Assembly (NCBI RefSeq): GCF_030348825.1
Contig: NZ_JAUCES010000005.1
Location: forward strand, 1,302,001 to 1,366,000
Source of the DNA: Fictibacillus sp. b24
Lineage (GTDB): Bacteria; Bacillota; Bacilli; Bacillales; Fictibacillaceae
Direction: 5' to 3'
Length of the DNA: 64,000 nucleotides
A program made the translations under genes and the position numbers. Below are positions 9,405 through 21,991 of this stretch, piece after piece. A model generated the notes under the pieces. The model was not told the DNA's origin and did no database searches. It saw only the letters and a program-made list of their open reading frames with translations. Positions within the stretch are counted from its first letter, which is position 1. Each line of letters opens with the position of its first letter.

Positions 9405-9931
9405 TCGTTAGTGATAGTCATGGTTTAACAGATGAATTAGTAACGTTAAAGAAGCGTTTTGACAGTGAAGTTGACTTAATGATACATTGCGGTGATTCCG
9501 AATTATCGACAAATGCAGAAGAACTGTCTGGATTTGTAACTGTAAAAGGAAATATGGATTATTTAGGCGATGATTTCCCCAATGAAGCGATTGAACTGTT
9601 AGGACAAACATGTATATATATAACACACGGTCATTTGTATGATGTGAAGATGTCATACCTTTCTCTTGCTTATCGAGCCGAAGAAACTGGGGCAAAGATA
9701 GCTTGTTTTGGACACTCACATGTTGCTGAAGCCTTTGAACGTGAAGGGATGATTTTCATCAACCCAGGAAGTATAAGACTGCCAAGAGGGACATTTGAAA
9801 AGACATATGCAGTTCTTGAGATTGAAGAAGGAATAGTCTCAGTAAGTTTTTATTCACTAGATGGTATACGTATAGATCAGTTATGTAAGACCTTTGGGGA
9901 AAAGATAAATAATAAAAATAAAAAAGTTTAA
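9389..9931 (+). CDS. ysnB: YfcE/YsnB-type metallophosphoesterase
   Basis: A 180-residue calcineurin-like phosphodiesterase of the MJ0936/YfcE type. The metal-binding signatures run in order: DSHG near the N-terminus, HCGDSE, KGNMDY, THGHLYDV and FGHSHVAE. Such enzymes hydrolyse phosphodiesters in vitro; the natural substrate is not known. It overlaps the end of rdgB by 16 nt, which implies cotranscription and translational coupling, matching ysnA-ysnB in B. subtilis. No clear terminator follows before the tRNA genes. Confidence 0.9.
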   Translation: MGKALIVSDSHGLTDELVTLKKRFDSEVDLMIHCGDSELSTNAEELSGFVTVKGNMDYLGDDFPNEAIELLGQTCIYITHGHLYDVKMSYLSLAYRAEETGAKIACFGHSHVAEAFEREGMIFINPGSIRLPRGTFEKTYAVLEIEEGIVSVSFYSLDGIRIDQLCKTFGEKINNKNKKV

Positions 9932-10002
9932 GAAAATGGTTGACTCTTTTTTAGATATCATGTATATTTAGTTATGTCGTCGCGACAAGATCTAAATTGT
10001 CT

Positions 10003-10076
10003 GCGGGTGTAGTTTAGTGGTAAAACAAGAGCCTTCCAAGCTCTGGTCGTGAGTTCGATTCTCATCACCCGCTCCA
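10003..10076 (+). tRNA. tRNA-Gly (anticodon TCC)
   Basis: Acceptor stem GCGGGTG/CACCCGC, anticodon stem AGAGC/GCTCT around loop CTTCCAA (anticodon TCC, 10035-10037), T arm with GTTCGATTC, discriminator T and encoded CCA at 10074-10076. Confidence 0.96.
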
Positions 10077-10265
10077 TTTGTTTTTCTCACGTTCAAATGG
10101 CACATGAAAAGTTACATCTAAAGTTTACAGATCTTACATTTAAAATGCATGTCATAAAAACATATTTGTATCCACGGTCGACAGGTGGAACAAATCACTG
10201 TGTGCCCGCAGCGCATGGTAATTGCGGAAAGCGCATTGCTATGCGGAATGGGCTCCAATACATAT

Positions 10266-10342
10266 GTCCCAGTAGCTCAGCCGGATAGAGCATACGCCTT
10301 CTAAGCGTACGGTCGGGAGTTCGAATCTCTCCTGGGACGCCA
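10266..10342 (+). tRNA. tRNA-Arg (anticodon TCT)
   Basis: Acceptor stem GTCCCAG/CTGGGAC, D arm AGCTCAGCCGGATAGAGC, anticodon stem TACGC/GCGTA around loop CTTCTAA (anticodon TCT), T loop TTCGAAT, discriminator G and encoded CCA at 10340-10342. It reads AGA/AGG. The 189 bp between the two tRNA genes holds nothing recognisable. Confidence 0.96.
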
Positions 10343-10367
10343 TAATACTTACATACAACAATTATCG

Positions 10368-10412
10368 ACACACCTTATGTCCTCCATTAAAGGACATAAG
10401 GTGTGTTTTTTT
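10368..10412 (+). terminator. Terminator after the tRNA pair
   Basis: ACACACCTTATGTCCT (10368-10383) pairs with AGGACATAAGGTGTGT (10391-10406), a perfect 16-bp stem with a T run. Confidence 0.95.
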
Positions 10413-10488
10413 GTTTGTTAATTTTTTTTTGCTCTTTTCTAAAAGAGGGATGCTGTTGAGGCATTTATTTGAATCACTTCATTGATAA

Positions 10489-10617
10489 GTTGATTGTAGT
10501 GCAGGGTGCGAGACTCCTGCGGGACAGGCGGGCAGGTGAGACACTTGAGAATGAAATGTCCAAATGTGGCTCACCGGCTGCCCCGCGGAAAGCGAAGCAC
10601 CTGGAACGAAGATCAAC
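10489..10617 (+). repeat. Hairpin repeat, copy 4 (type A)
   Basis: Core GTTGATT to GATCAAC. A left-end sequence GCTCTTTTCTAAAAGA lies 58 bp upstream at 10431, the same distance as in copy 5, suggesting the full element is longer than the core. Confidence 0.85.
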
Positions 10618-10669
10618 TACTTTCAAAACCACCAATGATTGTGTAAGGCTCTTTTTTTATCGCACTAAT

Positions 10670-10683
10670 TGTAAGCGCTTTAT
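10670..10683 (+). promoter_or_regulatory. Putative upstream cre site (CcpA)
   Basis: TGTAAGCGCTTTAT matches the palindromic cre core TGTAAGCGCTTACA except at the end. It lies 66 bp upstream of the second site. Confidence 0.45.
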
Positions 10684-10735
10684 AAATGTTTACAATACGT
10701 TTTTATATGACTCAATATCCTTATGTCCATGGGAA

Positions 10736-10749
10736 TGTAAGCGTATACA
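10736..10749 (+). promoter_or_regulatory. Putative cre site (CcpA) of the ilvE-ilvD promoter
   Basis: TGTAAGCGTATACA fits the cre consensus TGWAANCGNTNWCA at all but one position. Its centre is about 90 bp upstream of the likely transcription start, where CcpA activates rather than represses. In B. subtilis CcpA activates ilv-leu from an upstream cre. Confidence 0.6.
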
Positions 10750-10796
10750 AAATAACTGAAAAGTCAGAATATAATAAAAAAACTATAAATTCATGG

Positions 10797-10825
10797 TTGA
10801 CCCTTACGGAATATGGGCGTAATAT
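10797..10825 (+). promoter_or_regulatory. SigA promoter of ilvE-ilvD
   Basis: TTGACC (10797-10802), 17-bp spacer, TAATAT (10820-10825), about 70 bp upstream of ilvE. The inverted repeat ATTGT-CA-ACAAT follows at the likely start site and could be an operator. Confidence 0.75.
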
Positions 10826-10894
10826 TGTCAACAATTATTAAGTTATTTTTAAAAAATTCTAATAATTTGAAATGTAAAGAAAAGGAGGATCACG

Positions 10895-11797
10895 ATGCAG
10901 GAGCAATGGGTTTACGTTAATGGTGAGTACGTATTAAAGGAAGACGCCAAAGTCTCAGTTTATGATCATGGATTTTTATATGGAGATGGGGTGTTTGAAG
11001 GTATTCGTGTTTACAACGGCAATGTATACCGTTTGGACGAACATCTTCAACGTTTATACGAATCGGCTCAATCCATTATGCTTAAAATTCCACACACTAA
11101 AGAAGAGTTAACAGACATCATTGTCGAAACGCTCCAGAAAAATGAATATCGTGATGCTTATATTCGATTAGTTATCTCACGAGGAAAAGGAAATTTAGGA
11201 CTGGATCCTTTCTCTTGCGGCCAGCCGGGTGTCATCGTAATTGCAGAGCAGCTTGCTCTTTTCCCTAAGAAACTATATGAGACTGGCTTAGAAATCATCA
11301 CGGTGGCAAGCAGAAGAAATCGTCCGGATGTATTAAGTCCTAAAGTAAAATCATTAAATTACTTAAACAATATTTTAGTCAAGATCGAAGCGAGTCTTGC
11401 AGGTGTAAGTGAAGCGCTTATGCTAAACGATCAAGGCTATGTGGCGGAAGGTTCAGCTGACAATGTATTTATTATAAAAGGCAATACCATTAAGACGCCT
11501 CCAGGTTACTTAGGAGCTCTAGAAGGAATCACGCGAAACGCGATTGTCGAGATTGCACGCGACCAGGGCTACAACATGGTGGAAGAACCGTTTACGAGGC
11601 ACGATGTTTATGTAGCGGATGAAGTATTCTTAACCGGTACGGCTGCTGAAGTTATAGCAGTTGTAAAAGTGGATGGCAGAGTTATCGGAAACGGTGCTCC
11701 AGGTGAGCATACAAACAAACTTTTAGAATCCTTTAGAAAAAAAGTAGTTGAAGAAGGTGTGAAAGTTTATTCAAATCAATCCGTTCAAGCGGGATAA
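10895..11797 (+). CDS. ilvE: Branched-chain amino acid aminotransferase (class IV)
   Basis: A 300-residue PLP enzyme that transfers the amino group from glutamate to the 2-keto acids of valine, isoleucine and leucine, the last step of all three pathways. The fold type IV signature is visible in YDHGFLYGDGVFEGIRVY. The PLP lysine is probably K152 in KVKSLNYLNN, and EGSADNVFIIK with LTGTAAEV completes the cofactor site. AAAGGAGG precedes the ATG. It heads the cluster under a SigA promoter with cre sites; ilvD follows after 24 bp. Confidence 0.95.
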   Translation: MQEQWVYVNGEYVLKEDAKVSVYDHGFLYGDGVFEGIRVYNGNVYRLDEHLQRLYESAQSIMLKIPHTKEELTDIIVETLQKNEYRDAYIRLVISRGKGNLGLDPFSCGQPGVIVIAEQLALFPKKLYETGLEIITVASRRNRPDVLSPKVKSLNYLNNILVKIEASLAGVSEALMLNDQGYVAEGSADNVFIIKGNTIKTPPGYLGALEGITRNAIVEIARDQGYNMVEEPFTRHDVYVADEVFLTGTAAEVIAVVKVDGRVIGNGAPGEHTNKLLESFRKKVVEEGVKVYSNQSVQAG

Positions 11798-11821
11798 AAG
11801 AAGTATAGGAGTGTTACAGAT

Positions 11822-13489
11822 ATGCGCAGTAATATGATCAAACAAGGAATCGATAGAGCCCCGCACAGAAGTCTTCTCCACGCAGCGGGAGTTGCACCAG
11901 AGGATATGGATAAACCATTTATCGGTGTTTGTAATTCCTATGTTGATATTATTCCGGGGCATATGCATCTCAACAAAGTTGGTGAGTGGGTAAAAGAAGC
12001 CATTAGAGAAGCAGGCGGAATACCTTTTGAATTTAATACGATTGGCGTAGATGACGGTATTGCGATGGGGCATATTGGAATGAGGTATTCGCTTCCGAGC
12101 AGAGAAGTCATTGCAGACGCTGCAGAAACCGTGATTAATGCCCACTGGTTTGACGGTGTGTTTTATATACCAAACTGCGATAAAATCACACCTGGTATGC
12201 TGATGGCGGCTGTTCGAACGAATGTACCAGCCGTATTTGTTTCAGGCGGTCCGATGGAAGCTGGTAAATCAATGGCAGGAAAATCGCTTTCTCTTGCCTC
12301 GGTCTTCGAAGGGGTTGGATCTCACCTTGCTGGAAAGATGACTCGCGAAGAACTATTGGAACTTGAGACGAGTGCCTGTCCGACTTGCGGATCATGCTCT
12401 GGTATGTTTACCGCTAACAGCATGAATTCCATTATGGAGATGCTAGGAATTACATTACCAGGCAATGGTACGCTCGTAGCTACATCAGATGATAGAAAAG
12501 CATTGTATAAAGAAGCTGCAGTATCACTTATGGATCTTGTGAAAAACGACATTAAACCTAGAGATATTATCACAAAAGAAGCTATTGATGACGCTTTTGC
12601 ATTAGATATGGCGATGGGTGGCTCAACTAACACTGTTCTCCATATGCTTGCGATAGCAAATGAAGCTGAGATTGATTATGACTTGTCGCGAATCAATGAA
12701 ATTGCAGAAAGAATTCCCTATCTCTCAAAGATTAGTCCAGCTTCAGATTATTCCATGCAGGATGTTCATAGAGCTGGTGGTGTCAGCGCTATCATCAATG
12801 AACTTTGTAAAATGGAAGGTGCTATTCATAACGATCGATTAACGATTACCGGAAAAACGCTGGAGGAACGAGTGCGTCACGCTGAAATTTTAGATGACGA
12901 TGTTATCCGAAGAAAAGAAAACGCTTATTCACCAGTTGGCGGCTTATCTATCCTTTACGGAAACGTTGCGCCAGATGGCTGTGTCATCAAGGTGGGAGCA
13001 GTTGATCCTTCCATAAAAACATTTCAAGGTGAGGCGATCGTCTATGAATCACAGGAAGAGGCGATCCAAGGTATCAATAATGGAGAAGTTAGGGAAGGCC
13101 ATGTCGTGGTCATTCGATATGAAGGACCAAAGGGTGGCCCGGGAATGCCAGAGATGCTTACTCCTACATCAGCGATAGCGGGTAGAGGGTTAAGCACTAA
13201 GGTGGCGTTAATAACAGACGGCAGATTTTCTGGAGCTTCAAGAGGTATCTCAATCGGCCATATATCACCTGAAGCTGCTCAAGGCGGACCAATCGCTTTT
13301 GTAAATAATGGAGATCCGATTCTAATCAATCTAGTAAATAGAACGATTCAAGTTTTGTTAACGGAAGAAGATTGGATCGAACGAAAAGGAAACTGGGTAA
13401 AACCTGAGCCGAAGATCAAGAAAGGCTATTTAGCTCGGTATGCCGCACTCGTAACATCTGCTAACACTGGAGGAATCTTAAAAATTTAA
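11822..13489 (+). CDS. ilvD: Dihydroxy-acid dehydratase
   Basis: A 555-residue iron-sulfur enzyme that makes the 2-keto acid precursors of valine and isoleucine. Cluster-ligand cysteines are seen in [20 protein letters not shown] and [19 protein letters not shown]. The C-terminal region has [20 protein letters not shown]. It is 24 bp behind ilvE and ends a few bases before the T-box leader of ilvB. B. subtilis keeps ilvD elsewhere on the chromosome, so this clustering differs from the model species. Confidence 0.97.
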   Translation: MRSNMIKQGIDRAPHRSLLHAAGVAPEDMDKPFIGVCNSYVDIIPGHMHLNKVGEWVKEAIREAGGIPFEFNTIGVDDGIAMGHIGMRYSLPSREVIADAAETVINAHWFDGVFYIPNCDKITPGMLMAAVRTNVPAVFVSGGPMEAGKSMAGKSLSLASVFEGVGSHLAGKMTREELLELETSACPTCGSCSGMFTANSMNSIMEMLGITLPGNGTLVATSDDRKALYKEAAVSLMDLVKNDIKPRDIITKEAIDDAFALDMAMGGSTNTVLHMLAIANEAEIDYDLSRINEIAERIPYLSKISPASDYSMQDVHRAGGVSAIINELCKMEGAIHNDRLTITGKTLEERVRHAEILDDDVIRRKENAYSPVGGLSILYGNVAPDGCVIKVGAVDPSIKTFQGEAIVYESQEEAIQGINNGEVREGHVVVIRYEGPKGGPGMPEMLTPTSAIAGRGLSTKVALITDGRFSGASRGISIGHISPEAAQGGPIAFVNNGDPILINLVNRTIQVLLTEEDWIERKGNWVKPEPKIKKGYLARYAALVTSANTGGILKI

Positions 13490-13499
13490 TACTATAAAA

Positions 13500-13801
13500 C
13501 GATGACGGAGAACAATGGTAGATGTGGAATACACAGAGAGCCGGTGGTTGCTGTGAACCGGTTATTCCTAATACCAGGACATCCCTCCTGAGTGCCCTTT
13601 TGAAAGAATTTTAGTAGGAAGGGCCAAGCGATACTCCATTTTTTATCGCTTGTTATCAAATGACGGCTCGTCCGTCTTAAGGCGGTCCTTGTATGCAATA
13701 AGAACAAGTACCGTGAAAAAAGGGTGGTACCGTGGAAAAAATAAACTTTTTCACCCCTTTGGATAGGATTAACCTGTCCATTTGGGTGGAGAAGTTTTTT
13801 T
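13500..13801 (+). promoter_or_regulatory. T-box leader of the ilvB operon
   Basis: Stem I elements are recognisable (GATGACGGAGAACA, AGAGAGCCGGTGG, GCTGTGAACCGG). The T-box sequence AGGGTGGTACCGTG is at 13721-13734. The terminator (13744-13801) pairs AACTT-CACCC with GGGTG-AAGTT, with inner GGATAGG/CCTGTCC. By alignment with the valS leader, where GTC precedes GCCCTTGAG, the specifier here is ATC (13581-13583), an isoleucine codon. Uncharged tRNA would favour antitermination. No convincing promoter lies between ilvD and the leader, so it may attenuate readthrough from ilvE-ilvD. Confidence 0.9.
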
Positions 13802-13864
13802 ATTGGCTGTTTTCTAAAGGATTGTTGCTTTTTAATCTTTTTTGTTCATTCGCTTCTTCGACAA

Positions 13865-13926
13865 GTTGATTGGAGTACAAGGTGCGAGACTCCCGCGGAA
13901 AGCGAGCATCTGGAACGGAAATCAAC
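13865..13926 (+). repeat. Hairpin repeat, copy 5 (internal deletion)
   Basis: Only 62 bp: the outer arms are joined as GACTCC-CGCGGAAAGCG and the stem-loop core of about 66 bp is missing. A left-end sequence lies at 13806-13835 and a right end (AAAAGCTGCAAT) at 13935-13946. It sits inside the ilvB leader, after the T-box terminator. Confidence 0.85.
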
Positions 13927-14003
13927 TACTTTCAAAAGCTGCAATGAATACGAAAGTAGCCAAATTTATTAAATAAAGGTTCGAAGTAAAAGGAGGAATG
14001 AAA

Positions 14004-15722
14004 ATGAAGGCCAGTTGGGTGGCTGAAAAAAATTCAGTTGATACTTCCTTAGTCTCTGGTGCTGAACTATTTATACAAGGATTGCAGAATGAAGACGTAG
14101 AGGTCTTGTTTGGATATCCGGGCGGTGCAGTATTACCGATCTACGATGCACTATACAAAGCTGAAATGAAGCACGTACTAACAAGACATGAACAAGGAGC
14201 CATTCATGCAGCTCAAGGATACGCGCGAGTAACAGGAAAACCAGGAGTTGTCCTTGCTACTTCAGGGCCAGGTGCTACCAACTTAGTCACAGGTATCGCT
14301 GACGCCATGATTGATTCGATTCCTCTTGTTATCTTTACAGGTCAGGTAGCAACGAACGTAATTGGTACTGACGCTTTTCAAGAAGCCGATATTGTCGGGA
14401 TTACGATGCCGATCACAAAGCACAATTATCAAGTTCAACGAGCGGAAGACTTACCAAGGATCATGAAGGAAGCATTTCACATTGCAAATACAGGAAGGAA
14501 AGGTCCTGTATTAATCGACATACCGAAAGATGTTGCGGTAAAAACAGCTGAAGTAAAAGAAGATCCTGGGATACATCTCCCAGGATTCCAGCCGACCTTA
14601 AAGCCTAATATCCTTCAAGTTAAGAGGTTAAATGAAGCGCTGCTGCAAGCCGAAAAACCTGTTCTTTTAACAGGAGCTGGGGTTTTGGCAGCAAAAGCAG
14701 AAAAAGAGTTAGTAGCATTCGCTGAATATCATCAGATTCCAGTTGCTCAAACACTTTTAGGGTTGGGAGGCTTTGCTGCAGAACATCCACTGTGTTTAGG
14801 GATGGCTGGTATGCATGGCACATATGCCGCAAATATGGCACTTTACGATTGTGATCTTTTAATAGGTGTAGGTGCTAGATTTGATGATAGGTTAACAGGA
14901 AATCTTGATCATTTTGCCAAAAAAGCATTGATTGCACATATCGATATTGATCCAGCTGAAATCGGAAAGAATGTTCCGACTGAGATTCCGATTGTAGGTT
15001 GTGCAAAAGAAACACTGTCAGCACTAAATCAGATTGCAGCTGAACAAGGAGACTATAACGATTGGGTAATACAGCTTTCGCAATTTAAGAGTGAGTACCC
15101 GCTAACCTATAAAACAAATGATTCTGAACTGAAACCACAGAAATTAATGCAAATTCTTCACGAAGTTACACAAGGAGGAGCAATCGTTGCTACAGATGTA
15201 GGGCAGCACCAAATGTGGGCGGCACAATATTATAGGTTTTCAGACCCTAACAGATGGATCACATCAGGTGGTTTAGGGACCATGGGCTTCGGCTTTCCAG
15301 CAGCAATCGGGGCAAAAGTAGGAAGACCTGAACTTCCTGTTATCGCAGTTGTTGGTGACGGCGGCTTTCAGATGACACTTCAAGAACTTGGTGTACTTCA
15401 AGATTGGGGGCTGCCTGTAATCGTTGTGATCGTCAATAACAAATCGCTCGGGATGGTTAGACAGTGGCAGGAAATATTTTACGAAAAACGATTCTCTCAT
15501 TCTCTTCTTGATATTCAGCCCGACTTTGTAAAGCTAGCTTCTGCTTACGGTATTGATGGGAAACTTGCTGTAAATGAAGATGAAGTAAGAGAAGCTCTAA
15601 CTGCTGCTCTTGCGTCAAAGAAACCTTTTGTTCTCGATTGTGTCGTTTCAGCAGACGAGAATGTGTATCCGATGATTGCACCAGGAAAAGGACTTCATGA
15701 AATGATTGGAGTGAGAGGATGA
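14004..15722 (+). CDS. ilvB: Acetolactate synthase large subunit
   Basis: A 572-residue thiamine-diphosphate enzyme that condenses two pyruvates, or pyruvate with 2-ketobutyrate, at the first shared step of branched-chain synthesis. The catalytic glutamate is in [15 protein letters not shown]. The ThDP/Mg motif runs from [12 protein letters not shown] to NNKSLGM. ATG 14004 lies 7 nt after AGGAGG (13991-13996); the in-frame ATG at 13998 is only 1 nt from it. The stop overlaps the ilvN start by 4 nt, ensuring coupled synthesis of the two subunits. Confidence 0.97.
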   Translation: MKASWVAEKNSVDTSLVSGAELFIQGLQNEDVEVLFGYPGGAVLPIYDALYKAEMKHVLTRHEQGAIHAAQGYARVTGKPGVVLATSGPGATNLVTGIADAMIDSIPLVIFTGQVATNVIGTDAFQEADIVGITMPITKHNYQVQRAEDLPRIMKEAFHIANTGRKGPVLIDIPKDVAVKTAEVKEDPGIHLPGFQPTLKPNILQVKRLNEALLQAEKPVLLTGAGVLAAKAEKELVAFAEYHQIPVAQTLLGLGGFAAEHPLCLGMAGMHGTYAANMALYDCDLLIGVGARFDDRLTGNLDHFAKKALIAHIDIDPAEIGKNVPTEIPIVGCAKETLSALNQIAAEQGDYNDWVIQLSQFKSEYPLTYKTNDSELKPQKLMQILHEVTQGGAIVATDVGQHQMWAAQYYRFSDPNRWITSGGLGTMGFGFPAAIGAKVGRPELPVIAVVGDGGFQMTLQELGVLQDWGLPVIVVIVNNKSLGMVRQWQEIFYEKRFSHSLLDIQPDFVKLASAYGIDGKLAVNEDEVREALTAALASKKPFVLDCVVSADENVYPMIAPGKGLHEMIGVRG

Positions 15723-16237
15723 GACGCATCATTTCGGCAACCGTATTAAACGAAAGCGGTGTGTTGAACCGTTTAACCGGGTTGCTGACAAAACGCCAAT
15801 TTAACATTGAAAACATTACAGTAGGGCATACAGAAGACCCAGCTGTCTCAAAAGTGACTCTTACCGTTTGGGTAGAAGATGACCGAAAAGCTGAACAGCT
15901 CGTTAAACAGCTCCATAAGCAAATCAATATTTTAAAAGTACGAGATTTAACCAATATGGCGCTTGTCTCAAGGGAATTAGCACTCATTAAAGTGTTGACT
16001 ACTCCGGACACAAGGAGTGAGATCAAAATGCTGATTGAACCTTTTAGAGCAACAGTGCTGGACGTTTCCCTTGAAAATGTGACGCTTGAAGTTACGGGAG
16101 ACAGTGAAAAAATCGATGCACTTATCGAACTGCTCCGTCCATATGGCATCAAAGAAATTTCAAGAACAGGTGTCACTGCTATACCGCGTGGAACACAAAA
16201 GAAAGTACTTGAACTTCATCCCTATTCTATTATGTAA
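15719..16237 (+). CDS. ilvN: Acetolactate synthase regulatory subunit
   Basis: A 172-residue small subunit with an N-terminal ACT domain ([20 protein letters not shown], residues 2-75) that binds valine in this family, and a C-terminal ALS_ss domain ([14 protein letters not shown] to GVTAIPRG). It activates and confers feedback inhibition on IlvB. The ATG overlaps the ilvB stop. B. subtilis calls the equivalent gene ilvH. Confidence 0.96.
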   Translation: MRRIISATVLNESGVLNRLTGLLTKRQFNIENITVGHTEDPAVSKVTLTVWVEDDRKAEQLVKQLHKQINILKVRDLTNMALVSRELALIKVLTTPDTRSEIKMLIEPFRATVLDVSLENVTLEVTGDSEKIDALIELLRPYGIKEISRTGVTAIPRGTQKKVLELHPYSIM

Positions 16238-18806
<2,569 letters not shown>

Positions 18807-18824
18807 ATTTAGGAGGGATGTTAG

Positions 18825-19919
18825 ATGAAAAAGAAGATAGCAGTTTTGCCTGGTGACGGCATCGGACCAGAAGTGGTCAAGGGTGCTCTGCAAGTGCTGG
18901 ATGGTGTAGCAACACGGTTCGGTCATCAATTCGAAACGACTGAAAAAGTATTTGGAGGTGCTGCTATTGACCAGGAAGGCACTCCCTTGCCGGATGACAC
19001 ATTAGAATTCTGTAAAGGAAGTGATGCTGTACTGCTTGGAGCAGTCGGCGGTCCGAAATGGGATAAAGGAAACGTCCGGCCAGAACAGGGATTATTAGCA
19101 TTAAGAAAAGCATTAAATGTTTTTGCCAACGTAAGACCTGTTCAAGTCTTTCCTGGCCTTGAACATCTATCTCCTCTTAAATCAAGCAGGGTTAAAGGAG
19201 CCGATTTTGTTTTTGTTAGGGAATTAACGGGCGGAATCTATTTTTCGGAACCGAAGACAAGAAACGGTGACGGAGCAGTTGATACGTTATCTTATACGCG
19301 AGAAGAGATTACGAGGATCGTAGAAAAAGCGTATGAACTGGCTGTTGCAAGAAGAAAAAAAGTAACTTCTGTCGATAAGGCAAACGTTCTTGAAACAAGC
19401 AAGTTGTGGAGAGAGATCGTTGAAGAAACGGCGGAAAAATACCCAACTGTAGAAACAGAGCACGTGCTGGTAGACTATGCTGCTATGAGAATGATAAGTG
19501 ATCCTTCAAGTTTCGATGTAATCGTTACGGAAAACATGTTCGGAGATATTTTGTCTGATGAAGCTTCTGTAATTACCGGATCCCTGGGCATGATGCCTTC
19601 TGCTTCTCTTAGTGAGAGCGGTCCAGGCCTTTATGAACCCATCCATGGTTCAGCACCTGATATTGCAGGAACGGGAAAAGCAAATCCTATTGGAATGATT
19701 CTAAGTGTTGGGATGATGCTTCGCCATTCCTTTGGATTAGAAAAAGAAGCGGCAGCTGTAGAATTGGCTGTGTTTGAAACACTTCAAGCAGGTTATCGCA
19801 CAAAGGATATTTATGATGGAACGGGCACTCTCGTTTCGACAAAAGAAATGGTTAATCAAATTCATTTTAGAATGCTTGAGGATTCAACAAGCGCAACACT
19901 TCTAGAGGTTTATGTGTAA
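18825..19919 (+). CDS. leuB: 3-isopropylmalate dehydrogenase
   Basis: A 364-residue NAD-dependent decarboxylating dehydrogenase, third step of leucine synthesis. The N-terminal AVLPGDGIGPEVV, substrate-binding FVRELTGGIYF, SVDKANVLE and metal-binding GDILSDEAS with NAD-binding PIHGSAPDIAG are all present. AGGAGG lies 7 nt before the ATG, and 12 bp separate it from leuC. Confidence 0.97.
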   Translation: MKKKIAVLPGDGIGPEVVKGALQVLDGVATRFGHQFETTEKVFGGAAIDQEGTPLPDDTLEFCKGSDAVLLGAVGGPKWDKGNVRPEQGLLALRKALNVFANVRPVQVFPGLEHLSPLKSSRVKGADFVFVRELTGGIYFSEPKTRNGDGAVDTLSYTREEITRIVEKAYELAVARRKKVTSVDKANVLETSKLWREIVEETAEKYPTVETEHVLVDYAAMRMISDPSSFDVIVTENMFGDILSDEASVITGSLGMMPSASLSESGPGLYEPIHGSAPDIAGTGKANPIGMILSVGMMLRHSFGLEKEAAAVELAVFETLQAGYRTKDIYDGTGTLVSTKEMVNQIHFRMLEDSTSATLLEVYV

Positions 19920-19931
19920 GGAGGAATTTCT

Positions 19932-21368
19932 TTGAGTAAAACAATAATTGATAAACTTTGGGATAGCCATGTTGTTGTAAAAGAAGAAAATAAACCAGAC
20001 CTTCTTTACATTGATCTCCATTTAATTCATGAAGTGACATCACCTCAAGCTTTTGCTGGATTAAGAGAAAAAAACAGAACAGTTAGAAGACCGGATTTAT
20101 GTTTTGCCACGATGGATCATAACATCCCGACAGTAGACCGTTTCAATATAAAAGATGAGACATCCCGCTTGCAGGTAGAAACACTTGAAAAAAACTGTGA
20201 AGAATTTGGTATCCAGCTCGAAGGACTGAATTCTGAACAGCAAGGAATCGTTCACGTTATTGGACCTGAACTGGGATTGACTCTGCCAGGTAAAACGATC
20301 GTGTGTGGAGACAGCCACACTTCCACACACGGTGCGTTTGGAGCACTCGCATTTGGAATCGGCACGAGTGAAGTGGAGCATGTTCTTGCTACTCAAACAC
20401 TATGGCAGAACAAACCGAAACAGATGAAGGTCAATATTGAAGGGGATTTAGGTTTTGGCGTCACAGCTAAAGATGTGATTTTATGGTTCATTGCGAAATT
20501 TGGAACAAATGTTGGCACAGGATATATCATTGAGTTTTCTGGCAGTACAGTCAGAGAATTCTCGATGGAAGAAAGAATGACGCTTTGTAATATGTCGATC
20601 GAGGCAGGTGCCAAAGCATCGGTTATCTCTCCTGATGAGACCACTTTTGAATATATCGAGGGCAAGCGCTATTCCCCGAAAGATCAAGATTTTAAACAAA
20701 GTTGTGAGAGCTGGAGTAAGCTAGCAAGTGATCCAGAAGCAAAGTTTGATCACGTTATTGAAATCAATGCTTCAGAGATTGAACCAATGGTCACATGGGG
20801 TACAACGCCTTCAATGTGTCTGCCGGTCAGTGGAGTGATTCCTGCAGATGATCCGTCATTCTCAAGTGAAGAAAAACAATCTTTGCAAAATGCTCTCACT
20901 TATATGGGCTTTAAAGGCAATGAAAAAATAGAAGAGATACCTGTTCAGCATGTGTTTATTGGGTCATGTACGAACTCTAGGCTCAGTGATTTAATCGAAG
21001 CTTCAAAAGTTGTAGAGGGTTTGAAAGTTCATCCTGATGTACGTGCAATCGTAGTACCTGGTTCACAATCAGTTAAAAAAGAAGCTGAGAAACTCGGCTT
21101 GCATCAGATTTTTTTGGATGCAGGATTTCAATGGAGAGAATCAGGCTGTTCAATGTGTCTTGGGATGAATGATGATATCGTTCCAGAAGGAGAAAGATGT
21201 GCATCTACTTCGAACCGGAATTTTGCCGGAAGACAAGGAAAAGGGGCGAGAACACACCTAGTTAGTCCAATTATGGCCGCTGCTGCTGCCTTGAAAGGAA
21301 AATTTACAGATGTTCGTTCTGTACTGCCTGTTAAGGAACTGGAGGTGAATCGTTATGCCGGGGTTTAA
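19932..21368 (+). CDS. leuC: 3-isopropylmalate dehydratase large subunit
   Basis: A 478-residue aconitase-family subunit with a 4Fe-4S cluster. Cysteine ligands lie in [11 protein letters not shown] and [10 protein letters not shown]. The motif [20 protein letters not shown] is in the N-terminal half. It starts with TTG at 19932, preceded by AAGGAGGAA. It overlaps leuD by 14 nt, matching an obligate two-subunit enzyme. Confidence 0.97.
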   Translation: MSKTIIDKLWDSHVVVKEENKPDLLYIDLHLIHEVTSPQAFAGLREKNRTVRRPDLCFATMDHNIPTVDRFNIKDETSRLQVETLEKNCEEFGIQLEGLNSEQQGIVHVIGPELGLTLPGKTIVCGDSHTSTHGAFGALAFGIGTSEVEHVLATQTLWQNKPKQMKVNIEGDLGFGVTAKDVILWFIAKFGTNVGTGYIIEFSGSTVREFSMEERMTLCNMSIEAGAKASVISPDETTFEYIEGKRYSPKDQDFKQSCESWSKLASDPEAKFDHVIEINASEIEPMVTWGTTPSMCLPVSGVIPADDPSFSSEEKQSLQNALTYMGFKGNEKIEEIPVQHVFIGSCTNSRLSDLIEASKVVEGLKVHPDVRAIVVPGSQSVKKEAEKLGLHQIFLDAGFQWRESGCSMCLGMNDDIVPEGERCASTSNRNFAGRQGKGARTHLVSPIMAAAAALKGKFTDVRSVLPVKELEVNRYAGV

Positions 21369-21948
21369 GACACATTCGGGTAGTGCCGCAGTTCTTGACC
21401 GTAATCATGTAGATACCGATCAAATCATCCCAAAGCAATTTTTGAAAAAAATTGATAAAGCAGGGTACGGTGAGTTTTTGTTTTATGACTGGAGATATCT
21501 CTCTGACGGGAGCGAAAACTCAGCATTCGAATTAAATCAAGAAGAAACAAAAGGAGCTTCCATTTTAGTTACAGGTAAAAACTTTGGATGCGGTTCATCG
21601 AGAGAGCATGCACCATGGGCACTTAAGGACTATGGTTTTCAAGTAATTATCGCAGAAAGTTTCGCTGATATATTTTTTAACAACTGTGTAAAAAATGGAA
21701 TATTGCCTATCAGGTTATCCGAAAATGAGATCCAACAGCTTCGTAAGAATTCTTCAAAACAAGTTATTGAGAACCTGAAAGTGAATCTGGAAGAACAGCA
21801 CGTTGCGAATCCAAATGGAGAGGTTTTCTGGTTTGAGTTTGACCCGTATTGGAAAAAGATGCTCCTGAACGGATGGGATGAAATTTCTGTCACTCTTCAA
21901 CAGGAAGCAAACATTAAAAAATATGAAGATGAGAGGATTGTGAACTGA
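21355..21948 (+). CDS. leuD: 3-isopropylmalate dehydratase small subunit
   Basis: A 197-residue swivel-domain partner of LeuC. The signature [17 protein letters not shown] binds substrate, and [16 protein letters not shown] near the N-terminus (read here as [14 protein letters not shown]) is typical. It overlaps leuC, and ilvA follows within about 45 bp. Confidence 0.96.
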   Translation: MPGFKTHSGSAAVLDRNHVDTDQIIPKQFLKKIDKAGYGEFLFYDWRYLSDGSENSAFELNQEETKGASILVTGKNFGCGSSREHAPWALKDYGFQVIIAESFADIFFNNCVKNGILPIRLSENEIQQLRKNSSKQVIENLKVNLEEQHVANPNGEVFWFEFDPYWKKMLLNGWDEISVTLQQEANIKKYEDERIVN

Positions 21949-21991
21949 CAATGGGAATTTAACAATCACAGGGGAACGTTTATTTCACGCG

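Noticed and set aside
10049-10288. ORF across the tRNA genes
   Set aside because: It overlaps tRNA-Gly and tRNA-Arg and resembles no protein.
10469-10759. ORF across repeat copy 4
   Set aside because: It is repeat sequence and runs into the cre sites of ilvE.
15457-16176. 239-residue minus-strand ORF over ilvB and ilvN
   Set aside because: It is a shadow of two well-supported genes and has no recognisable motif.
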